Source of the DNA: Microbispora sp. NBC_01189
GTDB lineage: Bacteria > Actinomycetota > Actinomycetes > Streptosporangiales > Streptosporangiaceae
NCBI RefSeq assembly: GCF_036010665.1
Contig: NZ_CP108581.1
Span: 6,195,501 to 6,259,500, forward strand
Direction of reading: 5' to 3'
DNA length: 64,000 nucleotides
In this document: positions 1 through 12,700 of the stretch, in pieces
How the letters are laid out: the number at the start of each line of letters is the position of its first letter
Numbering within the stretch: the first letter of the stretch is position 1
The notes under the pieces: generated by a model
Seen by the model: the letters and a program-made list of their open reading frames with translations, nothing else
Told to the model about the DNA's origin: nothing
Databases searched by the model: none
Program-made: the position numbers and the translations under genes

Positions 1-210
1 GGCGGGTGTGCTGGACGACGGTGTGATCGGGTCGTTGACGCCGGAGCGGGTGGATCGGGTGCTGCGTCCGAAGGTGGACGCGGCGCTGAACCTGCACGAG
101 CTGACGCGTGATCGTGAGTTGTCGGCGTTCGTGCTGTTCTCCTCGGCGTCGGGAGTCTTCGGCACGCCGGGTCAGGGCAGCTACGCCGCGGCGAACGCGT
201 TCCTGGACGC
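1..210 (+). repeat. 210-bp direct repeat at the left edge (other copy 5131-5340)
   Basis: The KR core of partial module A0 is identical to that of A1 over all 210 bp visible; it probably extends left of the window. Confidence 0.9.
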
Positions 211-790
211 CCTCGCCGCGCACCGCCGCGCGGGCGGGCTGGTGGCGCAGTCGCTGGCCTGGGGCCCGTGGGCGACCGGCATGGCCGGCACCCTGGAGCA
301 GTCGCGCTTCTCCCAGGGCGGCTTCGTCCCGCTGACCGCCGAGACCGGGCTGGCCGCCTTCGACGCCGCCCGCACGACCGCCGAGCCGGTGCTGGCGCCG
401 CTGACCCTGAACCTGCCCGGCCTGCGCGCCCAGGCCGAGAACCTGCCCCACCTGCTGCGCGGCGTCGTCCCCGCGGTCCGCCGGCGCAGCGCCGGGGCGG
501 GATCCGCCGACGGCGCGCTCGCGCGGCGGCTGGCCGATCTGCCCGAGGAGGAGCGGCAGCCCCTGCTTCTGCGGCTCGTGCTCGGACACGTGGCGCAGGT
601 GCTGGGCTTCGCCTCCACCGACGCGATCGAGCCGGACCGGGCCTTCGGCGAGTTCGGCTTCGACTCGCTGTCGGCGGTGGAGTTCCGCAACGCGCTGAGC
701 GCCGAGACCGGCCTGCGGCTGCCCGCCTCGCTGGTGTTCGACTACCCGTCGCCGACCGCGCTCGCCCGCCACCTCGCCGCCGAGCTCACC
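2..790 (+). other. PKS A, partial module A0: KR C-terminal half and ACP
   Basis: The window opens at AGVLDDG, the B-type KR signature, followed by the catalytic Ser and the YAAAN Tyr/Asn motif. The ACP has GFDSL with the phosphopantetheine Ser at 665-667. The KS, AT and any DH or ER of this module are outside the window. Confidence 0.95.
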
Positions 791-3700
791 GGTGCGGGCC
801 GGAAGATCACCGCCGTACGTTCCGCCACGGACGCGACGGACGAGCCGCTGGCGATCGTGGGCATGGCGTGCCGTTATCCGGGCGGGGTGGCCTCGCCGGA
901 GGATCTGTGGCGGCTCGTCGCCGACGGCGTCGACGCGATCTCCGAGTTCCCGGTGAACCGCGGCTGGGATGTGGACGAGTTCTTCGACCCCGACGGCACC
1001 CGGCCCGGCACCAGTTATGTGAAGTCCGGCGGCTTCCTGCACGAGGCGGCGGAGTTCGACGCCGGATTCTTCGGGATCTCGCCGAACGAGGCGCTGGTGA
1101 TGGATCCGCAGCAGCGGTTGCTGCTGGAGACCTCGTGGGAGGCGATGGAGCGGGCCGGCATCGACCCGGCGTCGCTTCGCGGATCGGCGACCGGGGTGTT
1201 CGCCGGGATGATGTACCACGACTACGCCGCGAACAGCAGCACCGGATCCATCGCTTCGGGCCGGGTGTCGTACGTGTTCGGGTTCGAGGGCCCGTCGGTC
1301 ACGGTGGACACGGCGTGTTCGTCGTCGCTGGTGGCGCTGCATCTGGCCGGGCAGGCGCTCCGGTCGGGGGAATGTTCGCTGGCGTTGGTGGGTGGTGTGG
1401 CGGTGATGGCCACGCCGGAGGCCTTCATCGAGTTCTCCCGCCAGCGTGGGTTGTCGCCCGATGGGCGGTGCCGCGCGTACGGCGCGGGCGCGGACGGCAC
1501 GGCGTGGGCCGAGGGCTGTGGTGTGCTGCTGGTGGAGCGGTTGTCGGACGCGCGGCGGCTGGGGCACCGGGTGCTGGCCGTGGTGCGGGGTACGGCGGTG
1601 AACCAGGACGGCGCGTCGAACGGGCTGACCGCTCCGAACGGCCCCTCCCAGGAGCGGGTGATCCGCCAGGCGCTGGCGAACGCGCGGTTGTCGGTGCGGG
1701 ACGTGGACGTGGTCGAGGGTCACGGCACCGGGACCACTCTCGGTGACCCGATCGAGGCGCAGGCGGTGCTGGCCACCTACGGGCAGGACCGCCCGGAGAA
1801 TCGGCCGTTGTGGCTGGGATCGCTCAAGTCCAACATCGGCCACGCCCAGGCCGCGGCCGGGGTCGGCGGGATCATCAAGATGGTGCAGGCGATCCGGCAC
1901 GGGGAGTTGCCGAGGACGCTGCACGTGGACGAGCCGTCCCCGCACATCGAGTGGTCGGCCGGTCAGGTCCGGTTGCTGACCGAGGCGATGCCGTGGCCGG
2001 AGGTGGACCGCCCGCGCCGCGCGGCGGTGTCGTCGTTCGGTATCAGCGGCACGAACGCCCACGTCATCATCGAACAGGCCCCCGCCGACCTCGCCGCCGA
2101 CGTCACTCTCACCGAGGTTCCCTCCCCGGCCCTGCTCGCCGGTGTTGCCGAAGAGGCTGACGAGGACGAGTCCCGGGCCGCAACGCCGGTGGCGTGGGTG
2201 GTGTCGGGGAAGACGGCGGACGCGCTGGCCGGGCAGGCGGCGCGGGTGCTTGCCTTCGTGCAGGACCGCCCCGCTCTGAGTGTCGCGGATGTCGGGTTGT
2301 CGCTGGCGGCGACGCGGGCGGCGTTCGAGCGTCGGGCCGTGATCACCGGTGGTGACCGCGCCGCTCTGCTGGCGGGGCTGGCCGCATTGGCGGAGGGCCG
2401 CACCGTTCCCGGGGTGGTGCAGGGCGTCGCCCGCTCTTCGGGGAAGCTTGGTGTGCTGTTCACCGGTCAGGGCGCCCAGCGGCTCGGCATGGGCCGCGAA
2501 CTGCACGCAGCGTTCCCGGCCTTCGCGCAGGCCTTCGACGCCGTCGTCGCGGAGCTGGATGCGCATCTGGATCGGCCGTTGCGTGAGGTGATCTGGGGCG
2601 CCGACGCCGAGACGGTCGACCAGACCGCGTACGCGCAGGCCGGACTGTTCGCGGTGGAGGTGGCCCTGTTCCGCCTCGTCGAGTCGTGGGGGGTGCGGCC
2701 GGACTACCTGGCCGGGCATTCGGTCGGTGAGCTGGCCGCCGCGCACGTGGCCGGGATGCTGTCGCTTCCGGACGCGTGCCGTCTGGTGGCGGCGCGGGGC
2801 CGGCTGATGCAGGCCCTCCCCTCTGGCGGGGCGATGGTCGCCGTCCAGGCGACCGAAGAAGAGGTACTGCCTCTGCTGACAGGCGGGGTGGACATCGCGG
2901 CGGTCAACGGCCCGCGCGCGGTGGTGGTCTCCGGGCAGGAAGCCCCGGTGCTGGCCCTGGCAGCCCAACTGGCCGAGCAGGGCAGGAAGACGCGCCGGTT
3001 GCGGGTCTCCCACGCCTTCCACTCCCACCTGATGGAGCCGATGCTCGCCGACTTCCAGACCGTGGCGGGGTCCCTGGACTACGGGCGGCCGTCCATCCCG
3101 ATCGTGTCCACCGTCACCGGCGGCCTCGCCGACGACGGGTTCGGCACTCCGGAGTACTGGGTGGGTCAGGTGCGGGGTGCGGTGCGGTTCGCCGACGCCG
3201 TGACCACTCTCGCCGCCCAGGGGGTGACCCGGTTTGTGGAGCTGGGGCCTGACGCGGTGCTGACAGCTATGGCCCAGCAGACCCTCGACGAGGCGGCCGA
3301 CGGCGCGGTGTTCACCGCGACCATGCGTGCCGGGCGCCCCGAGCCGGGCACCGTCGTGGCCGCCCTCGGCCAGCTCCACACCGCCGGCGTTCCGGTCGAC
3401 TGGCAGGCCTTCTACGCCGACACCGGCGCCACCCGGGTCGACCTGCCCACCTACGCCTTCCAGCGCGAGGCCTACTGGCTCGACACCCTCGACTACTGGA
3501 GGGAGGCATGGGCCGGGGCCTCGGCAGGGGTGGCCGACATCGCGTCGGCGGGCCTGGACTCGGCGGACCACCCGCTGCTGGGCGCCGTCGTGACGTCGCC
3601 GGAGTCGGACGGCGTGGTGCTGACCGGGCGGCTGTCCTCCCGTACACAGGCCTGGCTGGCCGACCACCAGGTTCTCGGCAACGTGGTGTTCCCCGGCACC

Positions 3701-6700
3701 GGCTTCGTCGAGATGGCGATCCGCGCCGGTGACCAGGTCGGCTGCGAGGTGCTTGAAGAACTGACCCTGCAGGCTCCCCTGGTGCTGCCCGAAAGCGGCG
3801 TCCCGGTGCGCGTCTCCGTCGGCGCCGCCGACGAGTCGGGCCGCCGGGCGGTCAGCGTCCACTCACGGAGCGAGGACGTCGACGCCCCGTGGGTCTGCCA
3901 CGCCACCGGACTGCTGGCCCCGGGCGCGCCGGAGCCGCCGGCCGCGGAGTCCGAATGGCCCCCCGCCGGCGCCGTCCCGGTCGACCTCGGCAGCCTGTAC
4001 GCCGACCTGGCCGAGGCCGGAATCACGTACGGATCCGTCTTCCAGGGCCTGAAGACGGCCTGGCGGCGCGGTGACGACGTCTTCGCCGAAGTGGCGCTCC
4101 CCGAGTCCGTACGGGAGGAGGCCGATCGGTTCGGGATCCACCCGGCGCTGCTGGACGCGTGCTTGCACGCCATCGGGCTGACCAGCGTGATCGGCGAGGA
4201 GGCGGCGCTGCCCTTCTCGTGGGCGGGGGTCACTCTGCACGCGACCGGCGCGCAGGCGGTGCGCGTCCGGGTCACGACGGTCGGCCCGGACGCGGTGAGC
4301 ATCGCCGTCGCCGACCACACCGGTGCCCCGGTCGCGTCGGTCGAGTCGCTGACCGTACGGGCGATCCCGGCCGGTGGGCTCGACGCGGCCGGATCGCGGC
4401 AGGCCGCCCCGCTGTTCCGGCTCTCGTGGGCGCCGATCGGCGGCGCGTCACCAGTCACCACCCCGATCGACCCGGCCGGCCCGGCCGAGGTGGTCGAGGT
4501 CCGCTCTGAAGCGGGTGTGTCGGCGGATGCGGTGCGTGGGGCGACGCATGCGGTGTTGTCGGCGTTGCGGTCGTGGCCGGGGGAGGAGTCGCCGGCGGAT
4601 GCGGTGCTGGCGGTGGTCACGTCGGGTGCCGTGGGGCTGCCGGGTGAGGATGTGGCCGATCTGGCCGGTGCCGCGGTGTGGGGGTTGGTGCGTTCGGCGC
4701 AGTCGGAGTTGTCCGGCCGGGTGGTTTTGGTGGACACCGACGGTTCGGTGGACGTGCCGGTCGTGGTGGCGTCGGGCGAGCCGCAGGTCGTGGTCCGCGA
4801 CGGGGTGATCTACGCGGCCCGCCTGGCCCGGGTGCCCGCCGCGACCACTGAGACCGAACCGGTGACGTCGTTCTCCGCCGAGGGGACGGTGCTGGTCACG
4901 GGTGGTACGGGGATGCTGGGCCGGTTGGTGGCGCGGCATCTGGTGGTGGCGCACGGGGTGCGTCATCTGCTGCTGACGAGCAGGAGCGCCTCGGCCGAGA
5001 GCGCCGCCGATCTGATCGGTGAGCTCGCCGGGCTCGGCGCCGAGGTGTCGGTGGTGGCGTGTGATGTGGCCGATCGTGACGCGCTGTCGGCTCTGTTGGC
5101 CGGGGTGGACGTCTCGGCGGTGGTGCACATGGCGGGTGTGCTGGACGACGGTGTGATCGGGTCGTTGACGCCGGAGCGGGTGGATCGGGTGCTGCGTCCG
5201 AAGGTGGACGCGGCGCTGAACCTGCACGAGCTGACGCGTGATCGTGAGTTGTCGGCGTTCGTGCTGTTCTCCTCGGCGTCGGGAGTCTTCGGCACGCCGG
5301 GTCAGGGCAGCTACGCCGCGGCGAACGCGTTCCTGGACGCGCTGGCCGCGCACCGCCAGGCGGGCGGACTCGCCGCCCAGTCGCTGGCCTGGGGTCTCTG
5401 GGACGCCCAGGGCGGCATGGGTGGTGAGCTGACCGCCGTCGAGCGGCAGCGGCTGAGCCGCACCGGTGTGGAGCCGCTGTCGGCGGAGCAAGGGCTGGAA
5501 CTGTTCGACGCGGCCTGCGCCTCGGACGCCGCCGCGGTGGTGCCGATCCGGCTGAACCTCACCGCGCTCGCCGCGGCCGGCTCGGAGGCGCCGGCGCTGC
5601 TGGGCGGCCTGGTCCGGCGACCGGCCCGCAGAAGCGCGGCCGGATTTCCCGCGGCGGCGGCGCGACTGGTCGAGCGACTGGCGCCGCTGTCCGAAGCGGA
5701 CCGTGTGGCGGCGCTGCTGGACATCGTGCGTACGCAGGCGGCCGCCGTGCTGGGGCACGCCGGGGCGGAGGCGATCGAGCCCGATCGGGCGTTCGGCGAG
5801 CTGGGCTTCGACTCGCTGTCGGCGGTCGAGTTCCGGAACGCGCTGAACGCCCAGGTCGGGCTGCGGCTGCCGGCGTCGCTGGTGTTCGACTATCCCAACG
5901 CGCTGGCGGTCGCCGAGCACATCGCGGCCGAGGTGGTCGGCGCGGACAGCAGGCGTACGGCGGTCGTGGCCACGGCCGGCTCGGCCGACGAGCCGCTGGC
6001 GATCGTGGGCATGGCGTGCCGTTATCCGGGTGGGGTGGCCTCGCCGGAGGATTTGTGGCGGCTGGTGTCCGATGGTGTGGACGCGATTTCGGATTGGCCG
6101 GCTGATCGTGGCTGGGATGTGGAGGGGTTGTTCGACCCGAGTGGGGAGCGGCCGAACACCAGTTATGTGAAGTCGGGCGGTTTCCTGCACGAGGCGGCGG
6201 AGTTCGACGCGGGGTTCTTCGGGATCTCCCCGAATGAGGCGCTGGTGATGGATCCGCAGCAGCGGTTGCTGCTGGAGACCTCGTGGGAGGCGATGGAGCG
6301 GGCCGGGATCGACCCGGGCGCGTTGCGGGGATCGGCGACGGGGGTGTTCGCCGGGATGATGTACCACGACTACGCCGCGAACGCGAACACCGGGTCGATC
6401 GCTTCGGGCCGGGTGTCGTACGTGTTCGGGTTCGAGGGCCCGTCGGTGACGGTGGACACGGCGTGTTCGTCGTCGCTGGTGGCGTTGCACCTGGCCGGGC
6501 AGGCGCTGCGGTCGGGTGAGTGTTCGCTGGCGTTGGTGGGTGGTGTGGCGGTGATGGCCACGCCGGAGGCGATCATCGAGTTCTCTCGCCAGCGGGGGTT
6601 GTCGCCGGATGGGCGGTGCCGGTCGTTCGCGGCCGGGGCGGATGGCACGGCGTGGGCCGAGGGCTGTGGTGTGCTGCTGGTGGAGCGGTTGTCCGACGCG

Positions 6701-9700
6701 CGCCGGCTGGGGCACCGGGTGCTCGCGGTCGTTCGCGGTACGGCGGTGAACCAGGACGGCGCGTCCAACGGGCTGACCGCGCCGAACGGCCCGTCGCAGG
6801 AGCGGGTGATCCGGCAGGCCCTGGCCAACGCCCGCTTGTCCGTGCAGGACGTCGACGTGGTCGAAGGTCACGGGACCGGCACTACCCTCGGTGACCCGAT
6901 CGAGGCGCAGGCGGTGCTGGCCACCTACGGGCAGGAGCGTCCGGAGGATCGGCCGTTGTGGCTGGGGTCGCTGAAGTCGAACATCGGGCACGCCCAGGCC
7001 GCCGCGGGTGTCGGTGGGATCATCAAGATGGTGCAGGCGATCCGGCACGGGGTGCTGCCCAGGACGCTGCACGTGGACGAGCCGTCCCCGCATATCGAGT
7101 GGTCGGCCGGTCAGGTCCGGCTGCTGACCGAGGCGATGCCGTGGCCGGAGGTGGACCGCCCGCGCCGCGCGGCGGTGTCGTCGTTCGGCATCAGCGGCAC
7201 CAACGCCCACGTCATCATCGAGCAGCCCCCCGCCGACCTCGCCGCCGAGGTCCCCGCCCCGGCCCCGCTGGTCGGCACCGTCTCCCCGTCCACGGCTATT
7301 GCCGAAGTCACCGCCCTGGTGCCGGGCGATGGCGCATCCTCCGGAATCACCCCGTCCACGGCCGAGATAGCGGTAGCTGCCGACGGTGAGGCCCAGGCCG
7401 GAACTCCGGTGGGCTCGGTGGCTCCGGTGGCGTGGGTGGTGTCGGGGAAGACGCCGGACGCGCTGGCCGGGCAGGCGGCGCGGGTGCTTGGCTTCGTGCA
7501 GGACCACCCCGGCCTCAGCATCGCGGACGTCGGCTTCTCGCTGGCGACGACGCGGGCGTCCTTCGAGCGGCGGGCGGTGGTCACCGGTGGTGACCGGGCC
7601 GCTCTGCTGGCGGGGCTGGCGGCGATGGCGGAGGGCCGTGCCGTTCCCGGGGTGGTGCAGGGCGTCGCCCGCTCCTCCGGGAAGCTCGGTGTGCTGTTCA
7701 CCGGTCAGGGCGCCCAGCGCCTGGGCATGGGCCGCGAACTGCACGCGGCGTTCCCGGTGTTCGCCGAAGCGTTTGACGCGGTCGCGGACGCGCTGGATGC
7801 GCATCTGGATCGGCCGTTGGGGGAGGTGATCTGGGGCGCCGACGCCGAGGTGGTCGACCAGACCGCGTACGCGCAGGCCGGACTGTTCGCCGTCGAGGTG
7901 GCCCTGTTCCGCCTTCTGGAGTCGTGGGGAGTGCGGCCGGACTACCTGGCCGGGCATTCGGTCGGTGAGCTGGCCGCCGCGCACGTGGCCGGGATGCTGT
8001 CGCTTCCGGATGCGTGCCGGCTGGTGGCGGCGCGGGGCCGGCTGATGCAGGCCCTCCCCTCTGGCGGGGCGATGGTCGCCGTCCAGGCGACCGAAGAAGA
8101 GGTACTGCCTCTGCTGACAGGCGGGGTGGACATCGCGGCGGTCAACGGCCCGCGCGCGGTGGTGGTCTCCGGGCAGGAGGCCCCGGTGCTGGCCCTGGCA
8201 GCCCAACTGGCCGAGCAGGGCAGGAAGACGCGCCGGTTGCGGGTCTCCCACGCCTTCCACTCCCACCTGATGGAGCCGATGCTCGCCGACTTCGCCGAAG
8301 TCGCGGCGTCCCTGGACTACGGGCGGGCGTCGATCCCGATCGTGTCCACGGTCACCGGCGGCCTCGCCGATAACGAGTTCGGCACCCCGGAGTATTGGGT
8401 GGGTCAGGTGCGGGGTGCGGTCCGGTTCGCCGACGCCGTCACCACCCTGGCCGCCCAGGGCGTGACCCGGTTCGTCGAGCTCGGCCCGGACGCGGTGCTG
8501 ACCGCGATGGCCCAGCAGACCCTCGACGAGGCCGACAGCACGGTCTTCGCCGCGACCATGCGTGCCGAGCGGCCCGAGGCGGGCACCGTCGTCGCGGCCC
8601 TCGGCCAGTTGCACACCGCCGGAGTGCCGGTCGACTGGCAGGCCTTCTACGCCGAGACCGGCGCCCGCCGGGTCGACCTGCCCACCTACGCCTTCCAGCG
8701 CGAGCGCTACTGGCTTAACCCGATCGACTACCTGTCCGAGTCCTGGGTGGCCGACCACATCGGCAACCTCTCCTCGGCCGGGCTGGAGGCCGTCGAGCAT
8801 CCTCTGCTGGGCGCCGTCCTCCCGCTGCCCGAGTCCGGAGGCGTGGTCTTCACCGGTCAGCTGTCTGTACGGAGTCATCCGTGGTTGGCCGATCATCAGG
8901 TGTTCGGGAGTGTGTTGTTGCCGGGGACCGGTCTGGTGGAGCTGGCGCTGCATGCGGCCGAGCACACCGGGTGCGGCCAGGTGGAGGAGTTGACGCTGGC
9001 GGCGCCGCTGGTGCTGTCGGCGGCCGGGTCCGGTGAGGGCGCGGTGCAGGTGCAGGTGGTGGTCGGCGCCGCCGACGGCGACGGCCGCCGTACGGTGGCG
9101 ATCTACTCGCGGGCCGCGCAGGCCCCCGCCGACCTGCCTTGGACACTGCACGCCGAGGGCACTCTGGTCACCACCAACCCGGCCACGGACACGGCCGGTG
9201 CGGACCTGAGCCAGTGGCCTCCGGCCGAGGCCGTCGCGGTGGACCTGACCGACGCCTACCCGATCCTCAACGAGCGCGGTTACGGCTACGGCCCGGCCTT
9301 CCAGGGACTGCGGGCGGCCTGGCGGCACGGCGAGGAACTGTACGCCGAAGTCGCCCTGCCCGACCACGAACACCAGGACGCCACCCTCTTCGGACTCCAC
9401 CCCGCGCTGTTCGACGCGGCACTGCACGCGCTGCACTTCGGCGGGGACGACACCGACGGCGGCCCCACGATGCTGCCGTTCTCCTGGGCGGGCGTGTCGC
9501 TGAGCGCCGTCGGCGCGACGGCGCTGCGCGTCCGGCTGACGCCCGCGGGGCCGAACGCCTTCTCCCTGGAGATCGCGGACGCCAAGGGAGCGCCGGTCGC
9601 CGCCGTACGGTCGCTCACGTCGCGGCCGGTCGCGCCGGAACAGCTGCGGCCCGCGCAACTGCACGACTCGCTCTACCGGGTCGACTGGACCAAGATGCCG

Positions 9701-12700
9701 ACGCCGTCGGCCGTCTCCCTGACGTACGCCGACTGGGCGGCCCTTGACCCGGCCGCGCCGACGGCGCCGGATGTCATCGTGCTCCGGGTGCCCTCCGACG
9801 ACTCGGGCGGGGCTTCCGCGGACGAGGCCGCGGCGGTCAGAGCCACGACCCACCAGGTACTGGCCGCGCTGCAGGAGTGGGCGGCCGGCGAGCGGTTCGC
9901 CGACAGCAGATTGCTGGTCGTCACCCGGGGGGCGGTCGCCCCGCTGCCCGGCGCGGACGACGTGACCGACCTCGCCGGCGCGGCCGTCTGGGGGCTGGTG
10001 CGGACCGCGCAGCGGGAGCATCCCGACCGGATCGTCCTCGCCGACCTGCACGAGAGCGCGGACGACAGCGTGGACGTCGGCGCCGTCATGGCCCTCGGCG
10101 AACCGCAGGTGGCGCTCCGCGACGGAGCCGCGTACGCGCCCCGCCTGGTCCGCGTGCCCGCCGCGACCGCTGAGACCGAGCCGGTGACGTCGTTCTCCGC
10201 CGAGGGGACGGTGCTGGTCACGGGTGGCACGGGGATGCTGGGCCGGTTGGTGGCGCGGCATCTGGTGGTGGCGCATGGGGTGCGTCGTCTGCTGCTGACC
10301 AGCAGGAGCGCCTCGGCCGAGAGCGCCGCCGACCTGGTCGGCGAGCTGGAGGATCTCGGTGCGCGGGTGTCGGTGGCGGCGGCCGATGCCGCTGATCGTG
10401 CCTCGCTCGCGGGGGTGCTGGCAGGCATCCCGGCGGAGCATCCGCTGGTGGGAGTCGTACATCTGGCGGGTGTGCTGGACGACGGCGTAATCGGGTCGCT
10501 GACACCGGAGCGGATGGATCGGGTGCTGCGTCCGAAGGTGGACGCGGCGCTGAACCTGCACGAGCTGACGCGGGATCATGATCTGGCTGCCTTCGTGCTG
10601 TTCTCGTCGGCGTCGGGAGTCTTCGGGACGCCGGGTCAGGGCAGTTACGCCGCGGCGAACGCGTTCCTGGACGCGCTGGCCGCGCACCGCCGGGCGGCCG
10701 GTCTCACCGCCCAGTCGCTGGCCTGGGGACTGTGGGCCGACGACGCCGGGATGGCCGGTGAGCTGGGCGACACCGGCCGGCACCGGCTGAGCCGCAACGG
10801 GGTGGAGCCCCTGTCGGCTCAGCAGGGGCTGGAGCTGTTCGACGTCGCGTGCACCGTGGACTCCGGCACGCTGGTGCCGATCCGGCTGGACTTCGCCGCG
10901 CTCGCCGAAGCGGGAGCGGAGCTCCCGTCGCTCTTCCGCACGCTCGTCCGCGTACCCACCCGCCGGGTGGCCGCCGCGGCCGGGGGCGCGTCCTCCGCCG
11001 TACGGGAGAGGTTCACCGGACTGACCGCGGCCGAGCGGATCGCCGCCGCTCTCGACATCGTGCGTACGCAGGCGGCCGCCGTCCTCGGACATGCCGGGGT
11101 CGAGGCGATCGAGCCCGACCGGGCCTTCGGTGAGCTGGGCTTCGACTCGCTGTCCGCCGTGGAACTCCGCAACGGACTGAACGCGGTCACCGGGCTGCGG
11201 CTGGCGGCCTCGCTGGTGTTCGACTACCCCAACGCGCTCGCGGTCGCCGAGCACATCGCGGCCGAGGTGGTCGGCGCAGACACCCGGCGTACCGCGGTCG
11301 CGGCCACGGCCGGCTCGGCCGACGAGCCGCTGGCGATCGTGGGCATGGCGTGCCGTTATCCGGGCGGGGCGACCTCGCCCGAGGACCTGTGGCGCCTGGT
11401 CGCGGGCGGGGTGGACGCGATCTCCGACCTGCCGGTCAACCGCGGCTGGAACATCGAGGAGATCTTCGACCCCGAGGGCAGGCGTCCGAACACCAGCTAT
11501 GTGAAGTCGGGCGGATTCCTGCACGAGGCGGCGGAGTTCGACGCGGCCTTCTTCGGGATCTCGCCGAACGAGGCGCTGACGATGGACCCGCAGCAGCGGT
11601 TGCTGCTGGAGACCTCATGGGAGGCGATGGAGCGGGCCGGGATCGACCCGGGGTCGCTGCGGGGATCGGCGACCGGGGTGTTCGCGGGGATGATGTACCA
11701 CGACTACGCCGCCAACGCGAACACCGGGTCGATCGCCTCCGGCCGCGTGTCCTATGTCTTCGGGTTCGAAGGCCCCTCGGTGACGATCGACACCGCGTGT
11801 TCCTCCTCACTGGTGGCGCTGCACCTGGCCGGGCAGGCGCTCCGGTCGGGGGAGTGCTCGCTGGCGCTGGTCGGTGGTGTGGCGGTGATGGCCACCCCCG
11901 ACACCTTCATCGAGTTCTCCCGCCAGCGGGGACTGTCGCCCGACGGCAGGTGCCGCGCGTACGGCGCCGGCGCGAACGGCACGGCGTGGGCCGAGGGTTG
12001 TGGTGTGCTCCTGGTCGAGCGGCTGTCGGACGCGCGGCGGCTCGGCCACCGGGTGCTCGCGGTCGTTCGCGGTACGGCGGTGAACCAGGACGGCGCGTCG
12101 AACGGGCTGACCGCTCCGAACGGCCCGTCGCAGGAGCGGGTGATCCGCCAGGCGCTGGCCAACGCAAAGTTGTCGGTGAGCGACGTGGACGTCGTCGAAG
12201 GCCACGGCACCGGCACCACCCTCGGCGACCCGATCGAGGCCCAGGCCGTGCTGGCGACCTACGGCCAGGACCGCCCGGAGGAGCAGCCGCTGTGGCTGGG
12301 GTCGCTCAAGTCCAACATCGGCCACACGCAGGCCGCCGCCGGTGTCGGCGGGATCATCAAGATGGTCATGGCCATGCACAACGGCGTCCTGCCCCGGACG
12401 CTGCACGCGGACGAGCCCTCTCCGCACGTGGAGTGGTCGGCGGGTCACGTGCGACTGCTGACCGAGGCCATGCCGTGGCCGGAGGTGGACCGCCCGCGCC
12501 GCGCGGGTGTGTCGTCGTTCGGCATCAGCGGCACCAACGCCCACGTCATCATCGAGCAGCCCCCCGCCGACCTCGCCGCCGAGTCTCCCTCCCCGATCCC
12601 CGCCGGAATGGTCTCGGGTGAGGTTGAGGCCCAGGCCGACGCTCCGGTGGCGTGGGTGGTGTCGGGGAAGACGGCGGACGCGCTGGCCGGTCAGGCGGCG

